Assembly: GCF_965283645.1 (NCBI RefSeq)
Contig: NZ_CBDIPG010000001.1
Location: 5,084,001-5,148,000 of the forward strand
Origin: Kordia sp965283645
Lineage (GTDB): Bacteria; Bacteroidota; Bacteroidia; Flavobacteriales; Flavobacteriaceae
Length of the DNA: 64,000 nucleotides
Direction: 5' to 3'
The notes beneath the pieces are model-generated. The model searched no databases, had not been told where the DNA came from, and was given only the letters and a program-made list of their open reading frames with translations. This document shows positions 26,610 to 35,038 of this stretch, piece by piece (position 1 is the stretch's first letter; the number at the start of each line of letters is the position of its first letter). A program made the position numbers and the translations under genes.

Positions 26610-26639
26610 TTTTCTTTGATGGCTAGCCATCAAAGAAAA
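26610..26639. repeat. Perfect 30-bp palindrome (copy A)
   Basis: TTTTCTTTGATGGCT is followed directly by its exact reverse complement. It has no spacer and no poly-T, unlike the terminators in the window. An identical copy stands at 28499-28528. Confidence 0.9.
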
Positions 26640-26726
26640 GTTTGTTCTAAATTCCAAAGGTGTCCTCTTATCAATGTTATCGTGTCCACTTGTTTACAAT
26701 TACCAAAAATATATCAAGAATAGTAT

Positions 26727-26762
26727 AAAAAAAGAGCCAAACAGCAATTGCTTGACTCTTGT
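26727..26762. terminator. Terminator copy in unit A
   Basis: AAAGAGCCAA..TTGACTCTT hairpin homologous to the one at 24842, following a relic of the TRIC 3' end; it lies just after the stop of paralogue 2. The second copy is at 28616-28651. Confidence 0.7.
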
Positions 26763-26786
26763 ATAAGGTTGTTCTGATTCTCTTTC

Positions 26787-28007
26787 TTATAAAAATTGAT
26801 ATCCTAATGAAAAGGAAAAATGACTTAAGCTTAAAGAACTTCCAGAAGTTTTTTCTAAAAGTTCTCTAGATGTTATAATTCGCGCTTCAACATAGTAATC
26901 TTTATAGTTATATCCTATACCAAAAACACCACCTACGGAAGTCTTAAAATTTTCCTCTACTAATCCTAATTCTCCACTAATCTCTGTTGTTAAAGGGATA
27001 TCCATTACAACTCCTGCATTTAGAAAAAGTCTTGAAATATCATTTACATACATGTAATGACGTATTCCAATGGGCATTTGAATAGCTGCATATTTTATTT
27101 CATAAGTCCTTGGTATAAAGAGAGGAGAGCTTTCTGAACTTACTTCGCCTTCTCCTTCAAAAGATTGATAATAAGGTGCAAAAAATGCGGCCCATTTATT
27201 TTTATTAAATGGTAGAGCAAACTCTAAATCAAAGCCAAATCTCGAACCCCATTTTGGACCAATTTCATTGCTACTAGCTGTAAGTCCCTGAAAAATTCTT
27301 GAATCTAAAGACGTTTTCTGATTTACAATACCAACTTCCGCACGTAAGTGAAACGCACCTTTACTTTCTTGTTTATAAGCAACAAAGTCGTCATTTACAC
27401 AACTGTTATAATCAACAAAAAAGCGTGTCAAATCATTACGATTGTAACTTAAATTGGAAACTCTTTTTCTTGATATTGCTTCGCAAGTTAATGAAGTATA
27501 GAGTTGCTGACGATATTGTGTATTTTTAGCAAGTTGATCTTCACCGACTAAATAATATTTATATACTAGTGTTTCTAAATTATTCGTACCTTTTTTGAAG
27601 AAAAACTGACTAGTCTCAGCATTTTTGTAATGATATAAAGTAGCATCACCTTCGACTAAAATATTTAAGAATGATGTTTTTTCTTGCCATTCAGGATTTT
27701 TATCATTGTTTAGTTTTGCATAGTCTTTTGTAGACATATCTACATTGATAGTATGTTTTTCATACTTGCAAATATTCGGAATTGTAAAAGATTTTACAGT
27801 AGCTAATCGGGCAATTTTAACTTCTCCATCAAGTGTTATTTTATAGTCAAAACTAACAGGATTGTTGATCCAATCAACATTTTTGATATAACAGTCCGTT
27901 TTTTGACCATTATTAGAAATAAAATATCCCTTTTCAAAATTTATCTGCGCAAAAAGTCCTGTAGTTGACACTAAAAAGAGTAGTAAAATTAAATAGTTTT
28001 TCTTCAT
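26787..28007 (-). CDS. Outer-membrane-type secreted protein, paralogue 2 of 3
   Basis: A 406-residue protein with the same plan as paralogue 1: signal peptide (1-20), a conserved N-terminal module with INFEKGYFISNNGQ, and a C-terminal barrel-like half (FFAPYYQSFEGEGEV, FLNAGVVMDIPL) ending GYQFL. It differs from paralogue 3 by only two residues that I can find (Ile for Ser in SPLFIPRTYE and Ile for Thr in NDISRLF). It is transcribed from a control region shared with the decayed secreted gene. Function unknown. Confidence 0.75.
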   Translation of the reverse strand: MKKNYLILLLFLVSTTGLFAQINFEKGYFISNNGQKTDCYIKNVDWINNPVSFDYKITLDGEVKIARLATVKSFTIPNICKYEKHTINVDMSTKDYAKLNNDKNPEWQEKTSFLNILVEGDATLYHYKNAETSQFFFKKGTNNLETLVYKYYLVGEDQLAKNTQYRQQLYTSLTCEAISRKRVSNLSYNRNDLTRFFVDYNSCVNDDFVAYKQESKGAFHLRAEVGIVNQKTSLDSRIFQGLTASSNEIGPKWGSRFGFDLEFALPFNKNKWAAFFAPYYQSFEGEGEVSSESSPLFIPRTYEIKYAAIQMPIGIRHYMYVNDISRLFLNAGVVMDIPLTTEISGELGLVEENFKTSVGGVFGIGYNYKDYYVEARIITSRELLEKTSGSSLSLSHFSFSLGYQFL

Positions 28008-28211
28008 GAGTTTAAATATTAATTCAATGTATTCGGCTGCGAATCTAATAAAAAAGTGTTGAAATCTGAAAAATATTGTGTGAGCGTTGCGTTTTATTAA
28101 TAAGCGTAGTGAAAAATGTGTTTAATCTAAAATCTCAACTTTTTGATTATACTGTTTTTTAGACAATCTTCTTTGGTAAATAAATTTATTGTTATAATTT
28201 TTCTTACTGAA

Positions 28212-28430
28212 ATGAAAAAGATTTTCAATAAATATTTAGCTTTAATTGTTGTTTTAGTACTTAACACATTTACAAGTAAATGATGTTCATAGTACTACTA
28301 CAAACTATGCTACTACAAGTAATTTTAGTGGAATAGACTATTTAGTAGAAAACTCTACTAATGAAGTTGCTGCAATTACTACTTTCAGTCCGTATCATAA
28401 AGAAGAAAGTTATTTTCCGATTTTATTGAT
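28212..28430 (+). pseudogene. Decayed copy of the small secreted gene (copy B)
   Basis: The same lesions as copy A (8-bp deletion at the TTTAC repeats, early TGA, TAATTTTT promoter), showing that decay preceded the last duplication. Confidence 0.85.
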
Positions 28431-28498
28431 ATGTACTTTCCTAACTATGGTTGATCGTTTTTTTAGGTTAAACATTCATTGTTAAAAATAGTAATAGT

Positions 28499-28528
28499 TT
28501 TTCTTTGATGGCTAGCCATCAAAGAAAA
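28499..28528. repeat. Perfect 30-bp palindrome (copy B)
   Basis: Identical to 26610-26639, offset by exactly 1,889 bp. Confidence 0.9.
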
Positions 28529-28675
28529 GTTTGTTCTAAATTCAAAAGGTGTCCTCTTATCAATGTTATCGTGTCCACTTGTTTACAATTACCAAAAATA
28601 TATCAAGAATAGTATAAAAAAAGAGCCAAACAGCAATTGCTTGACTCTTGTATAAGGTTGTTCTGATTCTCTTTC

Positions 28676-29896
28676 TTATAAAAATTGATATCCTAATGAA
28701 AAGGAAAAATGACTTAAGCTTAAAGAACTTCCAGAAGTTTTTTCTAAAAGTTCTCTAGATGTTATGATTCGCGCTTCAACATAGTAATCTTTATAGTTAT
28801 ATCCTATACCAAAAACACCACCTACGGAAGTCTTAAAATTTTCCTCTACTAATCCTAATTCTCCACTAATCTCTGTTGTTAAAGGGATATCCATTACAAC
28901 TCCTGCATTTAGAAAAAGTCTTGAAGTATCATTTACATACATGTAATGACGTATTCCAATGGGCATTTGAATAGCTGCATATTTTATTTCATAAGTCCTT
29001 GGACTAAAGAGAGGAGAGCTTTCTGAACTTACTTCGCCTTCTCCTTCAAAAGATTGATAATAAGGTGCAAAAAATGCGGCCCATTTATTTTTATTAAATG
29101 GTAGAGCAAACTCTAAATCAAAGCCAAATCTCGAACCCCATTTTGGACCAATTTCATTGCTACTAGCTGTAAGTCCCTGAAAAATTCTTGAATCTAAAGA
29201 CGTTTTCTGATTTACAATACCAACTTCCGCACGTAAGTGAAACGCACCTTTACTTTCTTGTTTATAAGCAACAAAGTCGTCATTTACACAACTGTTATAA
29301 TCAACAAAAAAGCGTGTCAAATCATTACGATTGTAACTTAAATTGGAAACTCTTTTTCTTGATATTGCTTCGCAAGTTAATGAAGTATAGAGTTGCTGAC
29401 GATATTGTGTATTTTTAGCAAGTTGATCTTCACCGACTAAATAATATTTATATACTAGTGTTTCTAAATTATTCGTACCTTTTTTGAAGAAAAACTGACT
29501 AGTCTCAGCATTTTTGTAATGATATAAAGTAGCATCACCTTCGACTAAAATATTTAAGAATGATGTTTTTTCTTGCCATTCAGGATTTTTATCATTGTTT
29601 AGTTTTGCATAGTCTTTTGTAGACATATCTACATTGATAGTATGTTTTTCATACTTGCAAATATTCGGAATTGTAAAAGACTTTACAGTAGCTAATCGGG
29701 CAATTTTAACTTCTCCATCAAGTGTTATTTTATAGTCAAAACTAACAGGATTGTTGATCCAATCAACATTTTTGATATAACAGTCCGTTTTTTGACCATT
29801 ATTAGAAATAAAATATCCCTTTTCAAAATTTATCTGCGCAAAAAGTCCTGTAGTTGACACTAAAAAGAGTAGTAAAATTAAATAGTTTTTCTTCAT
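28676..29896 (-). CDS. Outer-membrane-type secreted protein, paralogue 3 of 3
   Basis: A 406-residue protein nearly identical to paralogue 2. Its start is followed upstream by a control region shared with the intact small secreted gene on the other strand (205 bp between start codons), which is probably the ancestral arrangement. It has a signal peptide of 20 residues, two conserved Cys in the N-terminal half (CYIKN and ICKYEKH) and a barrel-like C-terminal half. The family is not recognised; surface or envelope location is inferred from the C-terminal strand pattern. Confidence 0.75.
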   Translation of the reverse strand: MKKNYLILLLFLVSTTGLFAQINFEKGYFISNNGQKTDCYIKNVDWINNPVSFDYKITLDGEVKIARLATVKSFTIPNICKYEKHTINVDMSTKDYAKLNNDKNPEWQEKTSFLNILVEGDATLYHYKNAETSQFFFKKGTNNLETLVYKYYLVGEDQLAKNTQYRQQLYTSLTCEAISRKRVSNLSYNRNDLTRFFVDYNSCVNDDFVAYKQESKGAFHLRAEVGIVNQKTSLDSRIFQGLTASSNEIGPKWGSRFGFDLEFALPFNKNKWAAFFAPYYQSFEGEGEVSSESSPLFSPRTYEIKYAAIQMPIGIRHYMYVNDTSRLFLNAGVVMDIPLTTEISGELGLVEENFKTSVGGVFGIGYNYKDYYVEARIITSRELLEKTSGSSLSLSHFSFSLGYQFL

Positions 29897-30061
29897 GAGT
29901 TTAAATATTAATTCAATGTATTCGGCTGCGAATCTAATAAAAAAGTGTTGAAATCTGAAAAATATTGTGTGAGCGTTGCGTTTTATTAATAAGCGTAGTG
30001 AAAAATGTGTTTTAATCTAAAATCTCAACTTTTTGATTATACTGTTTTTTAGACAATCTTC

Positions 30062-30092
30062 TTTGGTAAATAAATTTATTGTTATAATTTTG
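30062..30092 (+). promoter_or_regulatory. Consensus promoter of the small secreted gene
   Basis: TTTG (30062-30065), 19 bp, TAATTTTG (30085-30092): a full Bacteroidota -33/-7 match. The ATG is only 9 bp further on, so the transcript would be almost leaderless. Confidence 0.75.
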
Positions 30093-30101
30093 TTTGCTGA
30101 A

Positions 30102-30533
30102 ATGAAAATGATTTTCAATAAATATTTAGCTTTAATTGTTGTTTTAGTACTTAACACATTTACCAGTTTACAAGTAAATGATGTTCATAGTACTACTACA
30201 AACTATGCTACTACAAGTAATTTTAGTGGAATAGACTATTTAGTAGAAAACTCTACTAATGAAGTTGCTGCAATTACTACTTTCAGTCCGTATCACAAGG
30301 AAGAAGGAAGAAAGTTATTTTTCGATTTTATTGATAACAATGAAGTAGAAGACGAAGAACCTTCTACCAAAAACAGTTGGTATCACAAAGACTACATTCA
30401 TACGACCTTTGTCAATGCGGAATTGTTTAAAAGTTCTTCTAAGGAGCTTCAAAAAAAGAGATATCGTCCACAAAGCGATATTAATGAGCCAAGACTTAGG
30501 CTTCACTTACAATTTCAAGTATTTATAATTTAA
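30102..30533 (+). CDS. Small secreted protein upstream of the RND efflux operon
   Basis: A 143-residue protein with an N-terminal signal (MKMIFNKYLALIVVLVLNTF). The mature part is Ser/Thr/Asn-rich at first (TTTNYATTSNFSGIDYLV), then acidic (DNNEVEDEEP), then basic, and it ends in an aromatic/hydrophobic strand. I do not recognise it. The ATG at 30102 is chosen over one 23 codons upstream because it opens the signal peptide and matches the pseudogene copies. It is the only intact copy among three and lies directly before the efflux operon, so it may be a periplasmic accessory of it, but this is only proximity. Confidence 0.6.
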   Translation: MKMIFNKYLALIVVLVLNTFTSLQVNDVHSTTTNYATTSNFSGIDYLVENSTNEVAAITTFSPYHKEEGRKLFFDFIDNNEVEDEEPSTKNSWYHKDYIHTTFVNAELFKSSSKELQKKRYRPQSDINEPRLRLHLQFQVFII

Positions 30534-30670
30534 TATGAACAAAAACAGCTCTATATACTTTGTAGAACTGTTTTTAGGTACTGTTTTAGAATTTGAATCA
30601 AAACTCTAAAGCATTCAATCCGTACGGATTGTATTTAAAACTTTTATTATTTTATAAAATATTTCAACAA

Positions 30671-31762
30671 GTGAATACCATTAAGAAAACAATCGTTTTT
30701 GCAAGCATATTTGTGTTTTTATTTTTCGCAAGCTGTGAAACAAAGAAAGAAGAAAAACATGAAGTAACTACCTTTCTTATAACGAATCCAATTAAGAAAG
30801 ATACTTCAATTACAAAGGATTATGTGAGTCAAATTCATTCCATACGACACATAGAATTAAGAGCTTTAGAAAGAGGCTATTTAAAAAATATTTCTGTCGA
30901 TGAAGGACAACACGTAAAAAAAGGACAACAGATGTTTCAGATCATGCCCAACATCTACCAAGCTGAGCTTCAAAAAGCAAAAGCAGAATCTAAAGCTGCT
31001 GAAATAGAACTAAGAAACACCAAACTATTAGCGGACGGAAACGTGGTTTCTCCCAACGAACTAGCTATGGCAAAGGCTAATTTAGACAAAGCAAATGCAG
31101 AAGTTTCATTAGCGCAAACACATTTAGGTTTTACAAGTATAAAAGCACCTTTTGATGGTATTATGAACCATTTGGAAGTTAGAGAAGGAAGTCTTTTAGA
31201 TGAAGGAGAATTATTAACAACACTCTCTGACAACAGTAAAATGTGGGTTTATTTTAATGTTCCTGAAGCTGAGTATTTAGATTATATCATGAGTGAATCC
31301 CAAAAAGGCAACAAAGAAGTTGGACTTTTAATGGCAAATAACAAGCATTTCAATCAAAAAGGTATTGTTGAAATTATTGAAGGAGAATTTAATAGCGAAA
31401 CGGGTAATATAGCTTTTAGAGCTACGTTTCCAAATCCAGACGGTATTTTAAGACATGGCGAAACAGGAAGTATTTTAATGACAGTTCCTTATAAAGATGT
31501 GATTATAATTCCGCAAAAAGCCACTTTTGAGGTTTTAGATAAAACCTATGTTTTTGTGGTTGATAAAGAACATGTTGTTCATCAAAAAGAAATAACAATT
31601 GGTGCAGAATTACCACATTTATTTATTGTAGACAAAGGATTGTCGGAAAGCGATACCATACTTCTTGAAGGTATTCGAATGGTGAAAGACAAAGATAAAA
31701 TTCATACTGAAATGGTTGATGCTACTTCGGTATTAGCCAATCTAGCACTTTACGCAGAGTAA
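30671..31762 (+). CDS. RND efflux periplasmic adaptor (membrane fusion lipoprotein)
   Basis: A 363-residue HlyD/AcrA-type adaptor linking the inner-membrane pump to the outer-membrane channel. The GTG at 30671 is preferred as start: it gives a compact lipoprotein signal (KKTIVFASIFVFLFFASC, Cys22), whereas the ATG at 30593 would add 26 residues before it. Then follow the barrel-sandwich half LRALERGYLKNISVDEGQHVKKGQ, a helical hairpin rich in Ala/Lys/Glu (about 95-150), the second half FTSIKAPFDGIMNHLEVREGSLLDEG and the beta-barrel and membrane-proximal domains. It is the first gene of a three-gene efflux operon. Confidence 0.93.
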   Translation: MNTIKKTIVFASIFVFLFFASCETKKEEKHEVTTFLITNPIKKDTSITKDYVSQIHSIRHIELRALERGYLKNISVDEGQHVKKGQQMFQIMPNIYQAELQKAKAESKAAEIELRNTKLLADGNVVSPNELAMAKANLDKANAEVSLAQTHLGFTSIKAPFDGIMNHLEVREGSLLDEGELLTTLSDNSKMWVYFNVPEAEYLDYIMSESQKGNKEVGLLMANNKHFNQKGIVEIIEGEFNSETGNIAFRATFPNPDGILRHGETGSILMTVPYKDVIIIPQKATFEVLDKTYVFVVDKEHVVHQKEITIGAELPHLFIVDKGLSESDTILLEGIRMVKDKDKIHTEMVDATSVLANLALYAE

Positions 31763-31789
31763 TCCTTATTTAATCTACACACAAATATC

Positions 31790-34700
31790 ATGTTTAAACA
31801 ATTTATAAAAAGACCTGTCTTGGCTATTGTCATTTCGGTCATCATCGTATTTATAGGTGGACTTGCTATAAAGCAATTGCCCATATCTCAATTTCCGCAA
31901 ATTGCCCCAACAACTGTAAATATTTTTATAGCATACCCAGGATCTAGTGCGGATGTGTTAGTAAATTCAACCCTAATACCACTAGAAACTGCCATAAACG
32001 GTGTTCAAGATATGCGATACATTGCCTCTGATGCCACAAGTGCTGGTGAAGGTACATTGCGTGTTATTTTTGAACCAGGTACAGATCCTAACGAAGCTGT
32101 GGTCAGGGTAAAAACCAGAGTCGATCAAGTAATGCCCTTACTTCCCGAACTAGTACAACGTGAAGGTGTTATTATTACGCCTGTACAGCCAAGTATGTTA
32201 ATGTACGTTAACCTGTCTAGTGAAGATAAAAACAATGACGAAAAGTTTCTCTACAACTATGCATACACTAAAATAATACCAGAAATACAACGTATTAATG
32301 GGATTGCAAGTGCTAAAATTTTAGGAAGTAGAAAGTATGCAATGCGTGTATGGTTAAAGCCAGACCGAATGCGTGCCTATAATATTTCTGCCGAAGAAGT
32401 TTTAGAAGCTATGGAAGACCAAAGTATTCTTGCCAGACCAGGTCGTTTGGGAAGAAGCTCTGGACAAACGGCTCAATCGTTAGAATATGTACTAACATAT
32501 CAAAACAGATACAACGAACCCGAACAATATGAAGAAATTATTATTAAAGCGAATAAAGAAGGACAAATTATCAAGCTTTCTGATGTTGCAGATGTAAAAC
32601 TAGGAAGTGAGTTTTTTGACATCTATTCTAACTTAGACGGAAAACCTTCAGCGTCTATTGTTCTAAAACAAACGTTTGGAAGTAATGGTAGTGATGTTAT
32701 TGATTTGGTAAAAGAAAAACTAGCTGAGTTAGAAGTAGATTTGCCACCAGGCGTAGATTTTCAAATCAGTTATGATGTTTCTAATTTCCTAGATGCTTCT
32801 ATAGAACAAGTATTGCATACACTTAGAGATGCTTTTATTTTAGTAGCTATTGTAGTATTCTTGTTTTTAGGAGATTGGCGTTCTACACTTATTCCTATTA
32901 TAGCCGTTCCGGTATCTTTGATTGGTGCTTTCTTTGTGATGCAACTTTTTGGATTATCCATTAACCTTATCACACTTTTCGCATTGGTCTTAGCAATTGG
33001 TATTGTCGTCGATAATGCTATTGTAGTGGTGGAAGCCGTTCACGTAAAAATGGAAGAAGAAAACTTAACACCTTATAAAGCTTCCTATGAAGTTTTAGGT
33101 GAAATTGGTGGAGCTATTGTTGCCATCACCTTGGTAATGGTTTCGGTATTTATTCCTATTTCGTTTATGACAGGGCCTGTTGGTGTTTTCTATAGACAAT
33201 TCTCAATCACTATGGCTGGTTCTATTGTTATTTCTGCCATTGTAGCCTTAACATTAACACCAGTGCTTTGTGCAATGTTACTAAAGAATAATCATGGAAA
33301 GAAAAGAACATCACCATTAGATAAATTTATTGACTGGTTCAACAGAGGATTTGAAAAATTGACAGGCATCTACGTTAAAATTTTAAATAAAATTGTAGCA
33401 CGAAGATTGGTGACTTTCGGAATTTTAATCGCTTTCTGTGCAGGTATATTCTTTACAAGTCAAGAATTGCCAGCAGGTTTCATCCCAAATGAAGATCAAG
33501 GAATGATCTATGCTATTATACAAACACCACCAGGAGCAACATTAGAGCGTACCAATGAAGTTGCTAAAAAACTTCAGAAAATTTGTGAAGAAACCGAAGG
33601 TGTAGCATCTGTATCATCGTTAGCTGGGTATGAAATTATGACGGAAGGTAGAGGTTCTAATGCGGGAACTTGTTTAATTAACCTTAAACCATGGTCTGAA
33701 CGTGAACATTCTGTACACGAAATAATGGAAGAACTAGAAGAGGAAACCAAAGATTTAGGAGCTATCATTGAATATTTTGAACCACCTGCGGTACCAGGTT
33801 TTGGATCTTCAGGAGGATTTGCAATGCGCTTATTAGATAAAACCAACTCAACAGATTATCATCATTTTGAGAAAATCAACAATGAATTCATGGAAGCCTT
33901 ATCTAAACGTGAAGAACTTACAGGTTTATTTACATTCTTTTCGGCGAATTATCCACAATATCAACTAAAAATCAACAACAAAATTGCCATGCAAAAAGGG
34001 GTTACTATTGGAAAAGCCATGGAAAACCTAAACATTTTAATTGGTAGTACGTACGAGCAAGGTTTTATTCGTTTTGGTAGATTCTTTAAAGTGTACACAC
34101 AAGCCGCACCAGAATACCGACGATTACCAACCGATCTTGAAAAGCTTTTTGTAAAAAATGAAGAAGGTGAAATGGTACCTTACTCAGCTTTTATGAGCAT
34201 TGAAAAAAAACTAGGGCCAAACGAAATTACACGTTACAACCTATACAATTCTGCATCCATAAGAGGATTGCCAGCGCCAGGATTTACAAGTGGAGATGCC
34301 ATTGATGCTATCAAAGAAGTAGCGGCTAAAGAATTGCCCAAAGGATATGATATTGCTTGGGAAGGTTTAACGTACGATGAAGCCCAAAGAGGTAATGAAT
34401 CAATATACATTTTTATCATAGTATTAGTGTTTGTCTACTTTGTACTTGCGGCACAGTACGAAAGCTTTCTGTTACCGTTTGCAGTAATTTTATCCTTGCC
34501 TGTAGGTGTATTTGGATCATTTATTCTACTAAAATCAATGGGATTAGCCAATGATGTGTATGCGCAAATTGGTGTGATTATGCTTGTTGGTTTGCTTGGT
34601 AAAAATGCAGTATTAATCATAGAATTTGCTGTGCAAAAACGTAGGCAAGGAGCTACCATATTAGAAGCTGCAATAGAAGGTTCAAGAGCTAGATTTAGAC

Positions 34701-35038
34701 CAATTTTAATGACTTCATTTGCTTTCATAGCAGGATTAATTCCTTTGGTTATAGCTTCTGGAGCTGGAGCTATTGGTAATAGAACCATTGGTGGATCTTC
34801 TCTAGGAGGTATGCTTATTGGAACTCTTTTTGGTGTTTTAATTATACCAGGACTGTATTACATTTTCGCTAAAATGTCAGATGGTAAAAATCTTATCAAA
34901 GATGAAGCTAATGAGCCAATTTCAGAAGAAATGATACGAGTTAGTGAACGTGAAAAACAAAGTAAAACGAATGCCGAAGATATAAGCAAACTATCAAAAC
35001 TTTTCAAAAAACTTCTAAAAAGGAAAAAAGATGAATAA
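31790..35038 (+). CDS. RND-family multidrug efflux pump, inner-membrane component
   Basis: A 1,082-residue HAE1-type RND transporter (AcrB/MexB family), with a C-terminal hydrophilic extension of about 45 residues. It has twelve membrane segments and two large periplasmic loops with duplicated domain order; N-terminus FKQFIKRPVLAIVISVII is typical. The proton-relay pair of AcrB (Asp407/Asp408) corresponds here to D408-N409 in GIVVDNAIVVVEAV, so the second Asp is Asn; the partner Lys (K938 in LLGKNAVLIIEF) is conserved. It should pump drugs or other amphiphiles out using the proton gradient. It is flanked by its adaptor (27 bp upstream) and channel gene (8-bp overlap). Confidence 0.96.
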   Translation: MFKQFIKRPVLAIVISVIIVFIGGLAIKQLPISQFPQIAPTTVNIFIAYPGSSADVLVNSTLIPLETAINGVQDMRYIASDATSAGEGTLRVIFEPGTDPNEAVVRVKTRVDQVMPLLPELVQREGVIITPVQPSMLMYVNLSSEDKNNDEKFLYNYAYTKIIPEIQRINGIASAKILGSRKYAMRVWLKPDRMRAYNISAEEVLEAMEDQSILARPGRLGRSSGQTAQSLEYVLTYQNRYNEPEQYEEIIIKANKEGQIIKLSDVADVKLGSEFFDIYSNLDGKPSASIVLKQTFGSNGSDVIDLVKEKLAELEVDLPPGVDFQISYDVSNFLDASIEQVLHTLRDAFILVAIVVFLFLGDWRSTLIPIIAVPVSLIGAFFVMQLFGLSINLITLFALVLAIGIVVDNAIVVVEAVHVKMEEENLTPYKASYEVLGEIGGAIVAITLVMVSVFIPISFMTGPVGVFYRQFSITMAGSIVISAIVALTLTPVLCAMLLKNNHGKKRTSPLDKFIDWFNRGFEKLTGIYVKILNKIVARRLVTFGILIAFCAGIFFTSQELPAGFIPNEDQGMIYAIIQTPPGATLERTNEVAKKLQKICEETEGVASVSSLAGYEIMTEGRGSNAGTCLINLKPWSEREHSVHEIMEELEEETKDLGAIIEYFEPPAVPGFGSSGGFAMRLLDKTNSTDYHHFEKINNEFMEALSKREELTGLFTFFSANYPQYQLKINNKIAMQKGVTIGKAMENLNILIGSTYEQGFIRFGRFFKVYTQAAPEYRRLPTDLEKLFVKNEEGEMVPYSAFMSIEKKLGPNEITRYNLYNSASIRGLPAPGFTSGDAIDAIKEVAAKELPKGYDIAWEGLTYDEAQRGNESIYIFIIVLVFVYFVLAAQYESFLLPFAVILSLPVGVFGSFILLKSMGLANDVYAQIGVIMLVGLLGKNAVLIIEFAVQKRRQGATILEAAIEGSRARFRPILMTSFAFIAGLIPLVIASGAGAIGNRTIGGSSLGGMLIGTLFGVLIIPGLYYIFAKMSDGKNLIKDEANEPISEEMIRVSEREKQSKTNAEDISKLSKLFKKLLKRKKDE

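Larger units (their letters stand above)
26119..29896. repeat. Two tandem 1,889-bp near-identical units
   Basis: 26119-28007 and 28008-29896 are exactly the same length and differ at only about six positions that I can see (for example C/A near 26655/28544, A/G silent near 26878/28767, and three that change two residues of the encoded protein). Each unit holds the divergent control region, a decayed copy of the small secreted gene, a 30-bp palindrome, a copy of the TRIC gene's 3' end with terminator, and one barrel-type gene. The control region appears a third time from 29897, next to the intact secreted gene. Confidence 0.92.

Noticed and set aside
26610..26639. Insertion-sequence terminal repeat
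   Set aside because: The two arms touch each other, and no transposase or target duplication is seen.
26119..29896. Assembly artefact as the explanation of the tandem units
   Set aside because: The copies differ at several bases, including non-synonymous ones, and the third, flanking copy has further indels; a collapsed or doubled read set would not give this. Long reads would still be the proper test.
30593..30670. ATG start for the efflux adaptor 26 codons upstream
   Set aside because: It would place the lipoprotein Cys at residue 48, too far from the N-terminus for signal peptidase II processing.
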